Source: Gammaproteobacteria bacterium
GTDB taxonomy: Bacteria; Pseudomonadota; Gammaproteobacteria; Eutrophobiales; Eutrophobiaceae
Direction of reading: 5' to 3'
Length of the DNA: 64,000 bases
NCBI GenBank assembly: GCA_022826885.1
Contig: JAJDUB010000070.1
Span: forward strand, 60,606-124,605
The notes under the pieces are model-generated. The model did not search any database, was not told the DNA's origin, and saw nothing but the letters and a program-made list of their open reading frames with translations. The translations under genes and the position numbers were made by a program. Below, piece after piece: positions 28,501 through 36,911 of this stretch; position 1 is the first letter of the stretch, and every line of letters begins with the position of its first letter.

Positions 28501-28955
28501 CGCAGGAGCGCCAGTCGGACGCTGCCGCTCGCCCCGGCTCCCAGAGTGCCGGATGCCGCATGCAGGCCCCCATGACGCTTGGCCTGGGTGCTCAGTTCCG
28601 TCAAATTATCGCCAATGTCTTGGGGCAGGTTGGCAATGCCGCGAGCCGTTGCTCCATCTTCGAAAACCGTATCCTCCCAAAGCGCACGGAGCATTTTAAC
28701 GAGGTGCGATTTGCCTGAACCGAAAAAACCACTGACCCAAACGGCAGGTTGCTGCGCCTGGTCGATATTTTTCAAGTAGGTATCGAGGACATGTGACATC
28801 CCCTTTTCGTACTGACCATCACAGACGAAGGTCTCCAACTCGTAACGAAGAACTTCCAGCGCCTGGCTGGTCTTTTCGTCGTTGACGCTTGCCACACCCT
28901 CGTTGACCAGTTTTCGGGTGGCCGGATTTTTTTGGTAAATATCGCGATTATTCAT
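25518..28955 (-). CDS. brxC: BREX type 1 protein BrxC (P-loop ATPase)
   Basis: The start at ATG 28955 (MNNRDIYQKNPATRKLVN) has AAGGG about 8 nt upstream and avoids an overlap with brxB; the longer frame to 29015 adds 20 residues not seen in the family. The 1145-aa protein has Walker A SGFFGSGKSH near residues 75-84 and a Walker B region LTLVALDEVQQYIG near 250. BrxC (PglY/DUF499-related) is the large ATPase of BREX and, with BrxB, PglX and PglZ, is needed for modification and exclusion. It follows brxB by 14 nt. The helical C-terminal half (residues about 830-1080) is typical for the family. Confidence 0.95.
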   Translation of the reverse strand: MNNRDIYQKNPATRKLVNEGVASVNDEKTSQALEVLRYELETFVCDGQYEKGMSHVLDTYLKNIDQAQQPAVWVSGFFGSGKSHLVKMLRALWEDTVFEDGATARGIANLPQDIGDNLTELSTQAKRHGGLHAASGTLGAGASGSVRLALLRIIFKSVGLPEQYPVARFVMWLTQEGIHDQVRAHVERNDYDWNEELDNFYVAEGLHDALVQAKPGLFSSPASCVETLNNLYPYVQDVSSDDMLKAIRQALTKDGKFPLTLVALDEVQQYIGEDSQRSIDVQEAVEACCKNIGGKLLFIGTGQTAVTGTSNLKKLEARFTIRVELSDADVDAVIRQVILAKKPEAKTPIEQIMQTNLGEISRHLAGTSIGHRQDDIQHFPQDYPILPVRRRFWENTLRVLDQTGTDSQLRNQLSMVHKVIQTNLNEPLGHVVPADYLYFDSADKLLQSRILPRKVHEKTMTWNKGTKDEQLMARACGLVFLINKLGSQNNEIGIQATIDTLADLLVENLSGGSSSLRSKLPSLLDNCDLLMKVGNEYRIQTEESAAWSDEFLSQRSALSNEAHHIEVERDDRIHKKFGEMVRKLSLTQGNSKVTRDIFPVFDAQLPTDADQRISVWVRDGWSIDENSVRADSRQAGNQSPTVFVFIPKRSADDLRYHLIDYKAAVATLDKRGVPNGPEGAEARAAMETTRQTAEGKIHELLEDVFSGARVFQGGGNEILGNDLQEMVLEASNNSLQRLYPQFHTADDEGWSKVYEKARKGAPDALKAVGDEGEPTRNPVCKAILGLIAGGKKGADIRTEFESAPYGWSRDAVDGGLQVLLVVGLIQAQDERGQAFESTDLERKTIGKVMFKVESATVTTAQRIDIRKLLSKVGLSANPGQELKDVQEFLKKMLGLADQAGGEAPKPARPDTASLDEIRLTAGNEQLLALYNQRDELSDRIDNWDDLGKRIAKRWPNWNELTRLMDHASGVQDAEVILAQVNTIEHQRQLLEDPDPTAPLIANLTQLLRGELNKLDEEYAYRHEQGMQRLADDGNWQQLEPEQRNLLLSEQRLTLSDRPTVAVQSSSDVLITLDRCSLSMFTDRVAALPGRFDNVAVRAAELCEPKIQFVNVRRPTLKTDDEIDDWAEEVKGQLKAALAKGPVSIR

Positions 28956-28969
28956 TATCAAACCCTTAT

Positions 28970-29521
28970 TCAATATTCTTTGTCCGCAGTGATTGGTACA
29001 GCGAGATAATTCCACCCGTCATAGCCATCCAGTAGCCTGTAGTTGTTGTCCTCAAAACTGCCCGGGAAGAAGACCAATAGCCTTCCGGTGACCATGGGGG
29101 CTAACTTGTCGACGACTTCTTTCACCTTCAAAAAGCCGAAGAGCGACCCGACACCTTGAATTGCCACGACGGAATTCGCTCCGGTGTCGTTCTCTTGAAG
29201 GAACTTCTCAAACTCATCGGCGATGAAAGCAGGGTACTTCGGTAGCAACGTGGAGAGCAAATGTGGCTCCTGGAAGTAACTCCTGGCGTACCGTTGTGAG
29301 GCGAGCCAATTGGCAAAGGTATCCGTCAGGTCGAACATGGCCCACTCATGGTTTGCCTGTCGCGTGACAATTTCAAATTCACCGACTTTAGCCCGCAATG
29401 AGCGTTCTTCGTTTTCGTTGTAAACACAGAAGATCACGCGCTGTGCAGCAGCGGCATCATCGCGCCACGGGATGGAGATATATTTGCTGTACGATTGTAT
29501 AAGCCGTTTAATTCTGCTCAC
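28970..29521 (-). CDS. brxB: BREX type 1 protein BrxB (DUF1788)
   Basis: The 183-aa protein is a small BREX core component. It begins MSRIKRLIQSYSKYISIPWR and contains VIFCVYNENEERSL, AMFDLTDTFANWL, VVAIQGVGSLFGFLKV and LLVFFPGSFEDNNYRLLDGYDGWNYLAVPI, the conserved end of DUF1788. Its biochemical role is not established, but it is needed for BREX function. It overlaps brxA by 14 bp and precedes brxC by 14 nt, so the three genes are surely co-transcribed. Confidence 0.93.
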   Translation of the reverse strand: MSRIKRLIQSYSKYISIPWRDDAAAAQRVIFCVYNENEERSLRAKVGEFEIVTRQANHEWAMFDLTDTFANWLASQRYARSYFQEPHLLSTLLPKYPAFIADEFEKFLQENDTGANSVVAIQGVGSLFGFLKVKEVVDKLAPMVTGRLLVFFPGSFEDNNYRLLDGYDGWNYLAVPITADKEY

Positions 29522-30299
29522 GGAGCCGCTCCATTTCTTCTTGATTGATCAGGTTCGGGAACAGAACCTCAATGACATCACTCACACGCTTGAATACGAT
29601 CCATCCTTTTCGAGAGGCCTCTTCGGCAAGCTCAATGGTCTTGTCAAAGGTGCGGTCAAGCAACTTGATATATTCTGATTGAAAAAGTGCCTGTCCCCGC
29701 ACGCCTGTGAGATAGCTGAGGAGCAAAGCGTAGGAAACACTCCCGGCGGTTGGATTGGCTCGGGTGCGCACCTTTCTGACGCGACCAAGGAGGTGGCCGG
29801 ATTTGGTCCAAGTCGAATTGATGTTCTGAGCGGTCGATGTGAGTGTTGCCTTGCTGAAGCGACCAGGCTCCTGGCTGTCGATAAACTCCTCCAGAGACTC
29901 ACGGGTAATCGTTGTTCCTTCTGGAAACTTTAGAATGAATGTTGCCGTCGAGCGGAAAATAGGGTCCCGAGCGTATGTGCAGAGTAGCGCCAGTAAGGGT
30001 CTGCCATCTATGTCACGATTCCAAAAATAGAGTAGAGACCGAAAAATGACATTGGTGCGATCGAGTGAGTAAAGATCAACCAGGTGTCGATACGTGAGAA
30101 TGCGAGTTTTACCGGAACGTTTGCCCAAACAATTTTCATCATCTATGGCTCGGAGGTAATCCCTCTTATCAGCTTCAGGATGTTCGACATAGGCCAATAA
30201 GGCGATTAGTTCCTCAAGCATCATTGTGCGGGCACTATGAGCGCCAGCACGTTTGAAGCTGAATCCGAACTGGGCTAAATGTCTGTTTTTTTTCGTCAT
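29508..30299 (-). CDS. brxA: BREX type 1 protein BrxA (DUF1819)
   Basis: I chose ATG 30299, giving MTKKNRHLAQFGFSFKRAGAHSARTM (263 aa), because the F-x-F...GA...T segment is the usual N-terminal part of DUF1819 proteins. The open frame extends 46 codons further to 30437, but that stretch (Cys- and Gln-rich) does not look like the family. BrxA is a small winged-helix, DNA-binding BREX protein of unclear role. The first gene of a type 1 locus is normally brxA, as here. It is 153 bp downstream of the rsmB stop on the same strand. No brxR/WYL regulator precedes it. Confidence 0.85.
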   Translation of the reverse strand: MTKKNRHLAQFGFSFKRAGAHSARTMMLEELIALLAYVEHPEADKRDYLRAIDDENCLGKRSGKTRILTYRHLVDLYSLDRTNVIFRSLLYFWNRDIDGRPLLALLCTYARDPIFRSTATFILKFPEGTTITRESLEEFIDSQEPGRFSKATLTSTAQNINSTWTKSGHLLGRVRKVRTRANPTAGSVSYALLLSYLTGVRGQALFQSEYIKLLDRTFDKTIELAEEASRKGWIVFKRVSDVIEVLFPNLINQEEMERLREQN

Positions 30300-30342
30300 G
30301 CTTGCTACTGGTCTTACTGGCTCTTCCTCAAAGGAAACTGCA

Positions 30343-30373
30343 ATTTTACATCCTGTCATTTGATGCTGATCAA
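30343..30373 (-). promoter_or_regulatory. Tentative promoter and small inverted repeat upstream of brxA
   Basis: On the minus strand TTGATC and TAAAAT are separated by 19 nt, about 50 nt before the chosen brxA start. The upstream element is part of TTGAT-4 nt-ATCAA (30360-30373), a possible operator. The spacing is longer than ideal, so support is weak. Confidence 0.2.
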
Positions 30374-30452
30374 CAAAATAGCATCTTTTCCACTGGTATC
30401 CCGAATACTGGTTAAATGAATTCAAACAGTTGGACATTGTATGACATGCCTG

Positions 30453-31754
30453 TCAACCTGTCCTGGTCAGCATCGCGTAATAAAACCCGTCTGTATTATC
30501 CAAGCAAGGCAGCAGTTGGCGGCCATGGGCAGTAGCGGCTCCCCATTGTGACCGGATCGTCTCCAGATTTGCCGAAGAATGGTTTTCAAGGAATGTTTCG
30601 ACTACCCGGTCGTTTTCCGCACTCAACATGGAACAGGTTGAATAGACCAGTCTGCCGCCCGGTCTCAGTAACGGCCACAGGGCTGCCAGCAGTCCTGTCT
30701 GGCTACGTTGCAACGCGGGGATCTGTCCCGGTGTTTTCAGGCGTTTGATGTCCGGATGGCGGCGGATGACCCCGGTGGCGCTGCACGGCGCGTCTACCAG
30801 GATGCGGTCATACAGGCCGCCGTCCCACCAGGTGTCCGGGCTGGCCGCATCCGCCCTGGTTACGGTTGCCTCCAGCTTCAGCCTGTTCAGGGTGTCGCGT
30901 AGCAGCGTCAGGCGTTTCTCATCGACGTCCAGGGCCGTTATTTCGGCAATGGCCGGTTGCAGTTCGCAGATATGGGCGGTTTTCCCGCCGGGCGCTGCAC
31001 AGGCGTCAAGGACCCTGTCTCCCGGTTGCGGGTCCAGCAGGATTGCCGCAAGCTGGGCGCCGGCATCCTGTACCGATACGTGGCCGCCATCGAAACCGGG
31101 TAACCGGTTGACTTCAACCGGATCCAGCACCTGAACCGCGCAGGGCGTCGCGTCACATGATTGTGCCCGGATCCCGGCCTGTCGCAAATCTTCCAGGTAA
31201 CTTTCTCTGGAACTGCGCAATACGTTTACTCGCAGGTGTTGCGGCGGCCGTTGATTATTCGCCTGTAAAATGGCTTCCCACAGGTCGGGCCAGTCCTGTT
31301 TGACGCTGTCCAACAGCCATCCCGGGTGGGAATAGTACGCAGCGGGGTACAAGCCAAGTTCCATTTTGAGCTGCAAGTATTCACGTTGCGAGCGCCTCAG
31401 CACCGCGTTGACCAAGGATTTTGCCCATTCCTTGCCGAGTTCAGCCGTCGCGTTTACCGTTTCCGAAGTGGCTGCATGGGCGGGTGTGTCCAGGTAGTGC
31501 AGTTGATAGAGACCGACCAGGATAAGTATCCTGATATCGCTGTCCCGCGCTTTCAGGGGTTTGTCCAGGTACCGTTCCAGAAGGAATTCCAGTTGATCGA
31601 ACCAGCGCAGGGTCCCGAAGCAAAGTTCCTTGACGAACCCGCGATCGTCCCGGCGTTCGATAACAGGCAGGTACTCTGCCAGCGCTGCATCCAGGGTCAG
31701 TCCGGTATCGGCAACCCGCCAGACGGCCTTTGCGGCAAGCGCGCGGAGGTTCAT
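30453..31754 (-). CDS. rsmB: 16S rRNA (cytosine-967-C5)-methyltransferase
   Basis: The 433-aa protein has an N-terminal NusB-like RNA-binding domain (residues about 1-140) and a C-terminal Rossmann methyltransferase domain. Motif I is RVLDACAAPGGKTAHI, the motif IV cysteine is in VDAPCSATGVIRRHPD, and the motif VI nucleophile is in YSTCSMLSAEND. It methylates C967 of 16S rRNA with SAM. Its start overlaps the fmt stop (TAATG), giving the conserved def-fmt-rsmB operon order. The BREX locus begins downstream on the same strand. Confidence 0.97.
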   Translation of the reverse strand: MNLRALAAKAVWRVADTGLTLDAALAEYLPVIERRDDRGFVKELCFGTLRWFDQLEFLLERYLDKPLKARDSDIRILILVGLYQLHYLDTPAHAATSETVNATAELGKEWAKSLVNAVLRRSQREYLQLKMELGLYPAAYYSHPGWLLDSVKQDWPDLWEAILQANNQRPPQHLRVNVLRSSRESYLEDLRQAGIRAQSCDATPCAVQVLDPVEVNRLPGFDGGHVSVQDAGAQLAAILLDPQPGDRVLDACAAPGGKTAHICELQPAIAEITALDVDEKRLTLLRDTLNRLKLEATVTRADAASPDTWWDGGLYDRILVDAPCSATGVIRRHPDIKRLKTPGQIPALQRSQTGLLAALWPLLRPGGRLVYSTCSMLSAENDRVVETFLENHSSANLETIRSQWGAATAHGRQLLPCLDNTDGFYYAMLTRTG

Positions 31755-32677
31755 TATTCCGGAACGAAAAGGCGGGGATAGCCGTTATGGATCTCCCTGA
31801 TGCCCTGTTTTTTCTTCCCTTCCAGTTGCAGGGTGAGAATGCGCAAGGTTCCGCTTCCGGTCGTGACGTCCAGTCCTTCGGGGCCGTAGGCAATGATTTC
31901 GCCGGGTTTGCCGTTTTGCACTCCGGTATCCAGGGTTATGGCTTCCCAGACGCGAATTTTCACGTCATTCAGACTGGTAAACGCTACCGGCGCCGGGTTG
32001 AATGCGCGAATAGTTCTCTCTATCTGTTCCGTCCCGGCATGCCAGTCAATCTCCGCCTCCTGCTTGGTGACTTTGTGGGCATACGCGGCCGCGCCGTCAT
32101 CCTGTTCGCTCCACTCGGCGGTGCCTGCCACCAGCCTGTCCAGTGCCTCCAGCAGGCATTCGCTCCCGAGGGATGCAAGTCGGTTCGAAAGCGATAATGC
32201 GGTATCAGTGTTACCGATAACACAGGATTTCTGCAGCAGGATTTTCCCGGTATCGATGCCGCTGTCCATGAGCATGATGGAGACCCCTGTTTCCCTGTCG
32301 CCCGCCTGGATCGCCCGTTGAACGGGAGCAGCGCCGCGCCACCTGGGCAGTAACGAGGTGTGGACGTTGATGCAACCGTATTGGGGTCCTGACAGGACTG
32401 TTGCCGGGAGAATCAGGCCGTAAGCGACGACGACCAATGCATCGACTCCCTCCAGGTCAGAGTCCTGCGCCAGTTCGGACGGGGTCGCGGGTTGTTTAAC
32501 GGGGATTACGAATTGTTGCGCGATCTGCTTGACCGGACTCGGACGGGCCTTCCTGCCGCGCCCCGCCGGCCGGTCGGGTTGGGTGTAAACATGCCGGATT
32601 CGGTGCTGCGGGGTATCGATCAGCGCGCCCAGAAGGACTGCCGCGATATCAGGCGTGCCGGCAAAAGCGAGGTTCAC
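31754..32677 (-). CDS. fmt: Methionyl-tRNA formyltransferase
   Basis: The 307-aa enzyme adds a formyl group from 10-formyl-THF to initiator Met-tRNA. It begins MNLAFAGTPDIAAVLLGAL and contains the formyl-transferase signature INVHTSLLPRWRGAAPVQRAI with the catalytic Asn-His pair, and the conserved Asp in GVSIMLMDSGIDTG. The C-terminal OB-like domain follows residue about 205. It overlaps def by 4 nt (ATGA) and rsmB by 1 nt. The length is normal for the family. Confidence 0.97.
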   Translation of the reverse strand: MNLAFAGTPDIAAVLLGALIDTPQHRIRHVYTQPDRPAGRGRKARPSPVKQIAQQFVIPVKQPATPSELAQDSDLEGVDALVVVAYGLILPATVLSGPQYGCINVHTSLLPRWRGAAPVQRAIQAGDRETGVSIMLMDSGIDTGKILLQKSCVIGNTDTALSLSNRLASLGSECLLEALDRLVAGTAEWSEQDDGAAAYAHKVTKQEAEIDWHAGTEQIERTIRAFNPAPVAFTSLNDVKIRVWEAITLDTGVQNGKPGEIIAYGPEGLDVTTGSGTLRILTLQLEGKKKQGIREIHNGYPRLFVPE

Positions 32678-33180
32678 AAGGCGCGGATCTTGTTCTGCTT
32701 CTCTATTTTCTTGCGCACGCGCCGCCGTTTTATCGGGGACAGGTAATCGATGAACAGTTTTCCGTCAAGATGATCGATTTCATGCTGTATGCAGACTGCG
32801 CGCAGTCCGTCGGCTTCCGCTTCGATTTCCTCACCGTCCAGGTTGAGGTAACGGTAGGAGATTTTTTCCGCCCGTTGCACCAGCTCGGTAAATCCGGGTA
32901 CCGAAAGGCAGCCTTCCTCCATTTCCTCAGTTCCGGATTTTTCCATAATTTCCGGGTTGACCAGCGTTAGCGGTTCGTTTCTCTCCGCCGAGAGGTCCAT
33001 GACGACGACCCGTTGCTGCACGTCCACCTGGGTGGCGGCCAGGCCGATGCCGTTTTCTGCATACATGGTTTCCAGCATGTCCCGGGCGAACTGCCTGACC
33101 TGCGCGTCCACGGCGGCAACGGGACGCGCCTTCTTGCGCAATCGGGGGTCGGGAAAATGTAATACGGTTAATCTTGACAT
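32674..33180 (-). CDS. def: Peptide deformylase
   Basis: This 168-aa metalloenzyme removes the N-terminal formyl group from new proteins. All three signatures are present: GIGLAATQV, EEGCLSVPG (metal Cys) and QHEIDHLDG (HExxH). The ATG at 33180 gives the normal start MSRLTVLHFPDPRLRKKA; a TTG 15 nt upstream is an alternative but adds residues not seen in the family. AGCAGG lies upstream. It heads the def-fmt-rsmB operon and is divergent from dprA. Confidence 0.97.
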   Translation of the reverse strand: MSRLTVLHFPDPRLRKKARPVAAVDAQVRQFARDMLETMYAENGIGLAATQVDVQQRVVVMDLSAERNEPLTLVNPEIMEKSGTEEMEEGCLSVPGFTELVQRAEKISYRYLNLDGEEIEAEADGLRAVCIQHEIDHLDGKLFIDYLSPIKRRRVRKKIEKQNKIRAL

Positions 33181-33264
33181 TGGATGCCTGCTCAATTCTG
33201 CCGGGTAAGCCTTTGACCATTATCCATAAAAAAAGTGCCGCGGGCAATGCGGGAATTGAGGTGT

Positions 33265-33293
33265 TTGACTCCTTCCCTGATTCGCTCTACGCT
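33265..33293 (+). promoter_or_regulatory. Candidate sigma-70 promoter for dprA
   Basis: TTGACT and TACGCT are separated by exactly 17 bp, with the -10 about 70 bp before the dprA start. Downstream, ATGCCT-TCGC-AGGCAT (33313-33328) could form a small leader hairpin. Five of six -35 bases and three of six -10 bases match consensus, so this is a moderate call. Confidence 0.35.
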
Positions 33294-33364
33294 TTTACAT
33301 ATTCCACATTGCATGCCTTCGCAGGCATCAGCAGAATTTTCTTGACATGTCAGGGAGGATATCG

Positions 33365-34510
33365 GTGAACACAATCATGGACGGGGCTTCAGAACATTCC
33401 CAAACATATGCCTGGCTGGCGCTGTTGCATGCCGCGGCTGCGGCTGAGCATGACCTGTCTCAATTGCTGCGGGACTTCGGGACTGCACAGGCCGTGCTGA
33501 ATGCAGCCAGGGCCGGGGCAATCGACCGTTACCACTTGCCGGGGTCCGTCTTCGAGGTGCTGCGAAAACCTGACGCGAAAGAAATTGAACGCGCATTGCG
33601 ATGCCTGGAACGTCCGGATTACCACCTGGTCCCGCTTGACAGTCCACATTACCCGGCTATATTGAAACAGATAGCGGCGCCGCCGCCATGCCTGTTCGTA
33701 CGCGGTGACCCGGAAGTGCTGGGGAGTTGCCAGGTTGCCCTGGTCGGGAGTCGAAAACCTACCATGGACGGACGCAGGGACGCCCGCTATTTTGCCGGGG
33801 AACTGGCAAGGCAGGGGATTACGGTGACCAGCGGCCTAGCCCGGGGGATAGATACGGAAGCGCACCGGGGAGCGCTGGGGCAACAGGGCAGGACCGTGGC
33901 GGTGCTGGGTAACGGGCTGGATTGCATCTATCCGAAGTCCAATGCGGAACTGGCAGACAGGATCAGTGAAAGCGGCGCCCTGGTGTCCGAATTCCCCCTG
34001 TCCTGGCGGCCGCTGCCGTACAATTTCCCGCGCAGAAACCGGGTTATAAGCGGCCTGAGCAAGGCGGTCCTGGTGGTTGAGGCGGCCCGCAGGAGCGGTT
34101 CGCTGAGCACGGCAAGGCATGCACTGGAACAGAATCGGGAGGTGTTCGCAGTGCCGGGATCCATCAGGAACCCGATGAAACAGGGTTGCCACGGCCTGTT
34201 GCGCGAAGGGGCCGGTCTCGCGGAGCGGGTGGAAGATATTACGGGCGTTATCGGCCGGTTCCGTAACCTTGAAGAGATTTCCCAGGCAGGAGGCTCAGTC
34301 CGGGCCGGGAAGATCAATACACTTGACGAACGGGAAAAAGTGCTGCTTGATAATATAGGGTACGAACCGACAGGCCTGGATGAAATTGTGGACATGACCG
34401 GACTCGGTATCGAGGACATCATGGGAAAGTTGTTGAACCTGGAACTGGAAGGGTTGATCACGGCGGTTGCGCCGGGCCTGTACATGCGTGCGGAACGGGA
34501 ACCGTCGTAG
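33365..34510 (+). CDS. dprA: DNA-processing protein DprA (Smf)
   Basis: The chosen GTG at 33365 lies 6 nt after AGGGAGG; an ATG at 33347 lies upstream of that site and is less likely. The 381-aa protein has an N-terminal helical (SAM-like) region, then the Rossmann-like core with VALVGSRKPTMDGRR, TVTSGLARGIDTEAHRGAL, and AVLGNGLDCIYPKSN, and a C-terminal winged helix (TGLDEIVDMTGLGIEDIMGKLLNLELEGLI). DprA binds single-stranded DNA and loads RecA during natural transformation, and is widely kept outside competence too. It is divergent from def and followed by topA, a common gammaproteobacterial arrangement. Confidence 0.95.
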   Translation: MNTIMDGASEHSQTYAWLALLHAAAAAEHDLSQLLRDFGTAQAVLNAARAGAIDRYHLPGSVFEVLRKPDAKEIERALRCLERPDYHLVPLDSPHYPAILKQIAAPPPCLFVRGDPEVLGSCQVALVGSRKPTMDGRRDARYFAGELARQGITVTSGLARGIDTEAHRGALGQQGRTVAVLGNGLDCIYPKSNAELADRISESGALVSEFPLSWRPLPYNFPRRNRVISGLSKAVLVVEAARRSGSLSTARHALEQNREVFAVPGSIRNPMKQGCHGLLREGAGLAERVEDITGVIGRFRNLEEISQAGGSVRAGKINTLDEREKVLLDNIGYEPTGLDEIVDMTGLGIEDIMGKLLNLELEGLITAVAPGLYMRAEREPS

Positions 34511-34547
34511 TGAATTTTGAGAATAACAATAAAGCGTGTAAGAAAAT

Positions 34548-36896
34548 ATGTCTGAAGCATTAGTTGTAGTTGAATCCCCTGCAAAGGCAAGGACCTTGAA
34601 CCGTTACCTGGGCAGCGGTTACACCGTTATGGCCTCCAACGGCCACGTGCGCGATCTGCTGCCGAAAACCGGCGCGGTGGACCCGGAAAAGGAATTCGCC
34701 ATGCGTTATGAAATCATCGACAAAAATGCCCGTTCCGTGGACGCGATCGCACGTGCCCTGAAGAAATCCGATGTTCTTTACCTGGCCACCGACCCCGACA
34801 GGGAAGGTGAAGCCATATCATGGCACCTGTTTGAACTGCTCAAGGAGCGCGGCGCGCTCAAGCGCAAGGAAGTAAAACGGGTGGTGTTTCATGAGGTCAC
34901 GAAGAACGCGGTATTACGCGCCATCGATAATCCCGGCGAGCTCTCATGGGACCTGATCAACGCCCAGCAGGCCAGGCGCGCCCTGGACTACCTGGTAGGC
35001 TTCAACCTTTCCCCGTTATTGTGGAAGAAGATTCGCAGGGGACTCTCCGCCGGCCGGGTCCAGAGCCCCGCCCTGAGGATGATCGTCGAACGCGAAGAGG
35101 AAATTGAACAGTTCAAGACCCGTGAGTACTGGACTATCGAAGCGGATCTGGAACGTGCGGGGATGGAGTTTACGGCCCGGCTGGTGCGTTACGAGGACCG
35201 GAAAATCGAGCAGTTCAGCATTACGGACGAAGAACGGGCGCGGGAGGTGGCGGGAACGCTGGAAAACAATGCCGCGGCACAACGCGGACAAGCCGGACAA
35301 GGGGCGCAGCACAACGGGGCGCTGGTCGTCAGCAAGGTTGACCGTAAACAGCGCAAGCGCCAGCCGGCGCCGCCGTTCATCACCTCCACGCTGCAGCAGG
35401 AGGCCGTGCGCAAGCTCGGGTTCACCGCACAGCAGACCATGCGCGTGGCGCAACAATTGTACGAGGGAATAGATACCGGCTCAGGCGCGGTCGGCCTGAT
35501 CACCTACATGAGGACCGACTCGGTGAACCTGGCGGCGGATGCGATCAATGAAATGCGCCGGTACATAGACAAACAATACGGCGCAAAGTACCTGCCCGAA
35601 CACCCGCGCCGATACCGGACCAGGTCGAAAAACGCCCAGGAGGCGCACGAGGCGATCCGGCCGACTTCCGTGCAGCGCGTGCCCCAGGAAATCCGCTCGA
35701 AACTGTCCAGGGAGCAGTTCCGGCTGTACGAGTTGATCTGGAAGCGGGCGCTGGCCAGCCAGATGGCCCAGGCCGTCATCGACACGATCGCGGTGGACCT
35801 GGAATGCGGCCCTGGTGCGCTGATGCGGGCCAATGGCGCTACCGTGGTTGAAAAAGGTTTCATGATTCTCTATACCGAAGGAGAAGATGATCGCAAAACG
35901 GGGCAGGGGAATGATGCCGCTGAGAGGAAACTGCCTCCCATGCAGCCGGGTGATGCGGCGGGATTGTTGAAAATACGGCCCGAACAGCATTTTACCGAAC
36001 CTCCTCCGCGTTATTCCGAGGCGACCCTGGTCAAGTCCCTGGAGGAATACGGTATCGGCAGGCCCTCGACTTATGCTGCCATCATCTCAACCTTGCGCAC
36101 CCGCGAATATGTGGAGATGGTCAAGAAACGCTTCGTTCCCACCGATGTGGGGCGCGTCGTGAACAGGTTCCTGACCGAGCATTTCGACAGTTATGTCGAT
36201 TACGATTTTACCGCCCGGCTGGAAGATGAACTCGATGCTGTTTCCAGGGGCGAGAAGGAGTGGGTCCCGCTGATGAGGGAGTTCTGGGAACCGTTCTCGG
36301 CGCGGGTGCAGGACAAGGAGGGTGGAGTAAGCCGCAGTGAAGCGGTGAGCCCGCGCAGCCTGGGCGATGATCCGGCCACCGGGAGGCCGGTGACGGTGCG
36401 CATGGGACGCTATGGGCCGTTCGTTCAAATCGGCGCCAGGGATGACGGGGAAGACCCGAAGTTTGCCAGCCTGCTGCCCGACCAGCGCATGGATACCATC
36501 AGCCTGGAACAGGCCCTGGAACTGTTCCACCTGCCGCGGGAACTGGGCAAATCCGAAGAGGGTGAGAAGATCAGCGTCAACATCGGCCGCTTCGGTCCTT
36601 ATGTGCGCTATGACGACAAGTTCGTCTCATTGAAAAAGGAGGATGATCCTTATACGATTGATTTGCCGCGGGCGCTGGAACTGGTGCGGGAGAAGAAGGC
36701 CGCAGACGCCGAAAAATACATCAAGGTATTTGAAAAAGAGGGCATCTCCATCCTGAACGGACGCTACGGGCCGTATATTACGGATGGGAAAAAGAACGCA
36801 AAGATACCGAAGGACAGGGAAGCCCGGGACCTGACCCTGCAGGAATGCCGGGATTTGATCGCCGCGGCGCCGGCGGCGCGCAAACGCCGTAAGTGA
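34548..36896 (+). CDS. topA: DNA topoisomerase I (type IA), without visible C-terminal zinc ribbons
   Basis: The 782-aa enzyme relaxes negative supercoils. The TOPRIM domain starts at VVVESPAKARTLNRYLG and includes ATDPDREGEAISWH. The catalytic tyrosine is Y320 in ITYMRTDSVNLA. Instead of Cys4 zinc ribbons, the C-terminus carries three GR[YF]GP[FY] repeats (VRMGRYGPFVQIG, VNIGRFGPYVRYD, ILNGRYGPYITDG), the Topo-C repeat type seen in many alpha- and some gammaproteobacteria. It lies 38 nt after dprA. An unusually Gln/Ala-rich insert (NNAAAQRGQAGQGAQHNG) interrupts the core near residue 245. Confidence 0.97.
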   Translation: MSEALVVVESPAKARTLNRYLGSGYTVMASNGHVRDLLPKTGAVDPEKEFAMRYEIIDKNARSVDAIARALKKSDVLYLATDPDREGEAISWHLFELLKERGALKRKEVKRVVFHEVTKNAVLRAIDNPGELSWDLINAQQARRALDYLVGFNLSPLLWKKIRRGLSAGRVQSPALRMIVEREEEIEQFKTREYWTIEADLERAGMEFTARLVRYEDRKIEQFSITDEERAREVAGTLENNAAAQRGQAGQGAQHNGALVVSKVDRKQRKRQPAPPFITSTLQQEAVRKLGFTAQQTMRVAQQLYEGIDTGSGAVGLITYMRTDSVNLAADAINEMRRYIDKQYGAKYLPEHPRRYRTRSKNAQEAHEAIRPTSVQRVPQEIRSKLSREQFRLYELIWKRALASQMAQAVIDTIAVDLECGPGALMRANGATVVEKGFMILYTEGEDDRKTGQGNDAAERKLPPMQPGDAAGLLKIRPEQHFTEPPPRYSEATLVKSLEEYGIGRPSTYAAIISTLRTREYVEMVKKRFVPTDVGRVVNRFLTEHFDSYVDYDFTARLEDELDAVSRGEKEWVPLMREFWEPFSARVQDKEGGVSRSEAVSPRSLGDDPATGRPVTVRMGRYGPFVQIGARDDGEDPKFASLLPDQRMDTISLEQALELFHLPRELGKSEEGEKISVNIGRFGPYVRYDDKFVSLKKEDDPYTIDLPRALELVREKKAADAEKYIKVFEKEGISILNGRYGPYITDGKKNAKIPKDREARDLTLQECRDLIAAAPAARKRRK

Positions 36897-36911
36897 AATT
36901 CAGGAAATCCA

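Noticed and set aside
12184..30299. Classical Phage Growth Limitation (Pgl) or type 2 BREX
   Set aside because: The kinase pglW and the type 2 genes (pglY, brxD, brxHI) are absent; brxA, brxB, brxC and brxL with pglX and pglZ define type 1.
30300..30437. 46-codon N-terminal extension of BrxA
   Set aside because: The extension is Cys/Gln-rich, unlike DUF1819 proteins, and the start at 30299 gives a family-like N-terminus.
12118..30452. A phage-borne or integrase-driven genomic island with attachment sites
   Set aside because: No integrase, tRNA or flanking direct repeat could be found on either side of the BREX block, so the mechanism of acquisition cannot be stated.
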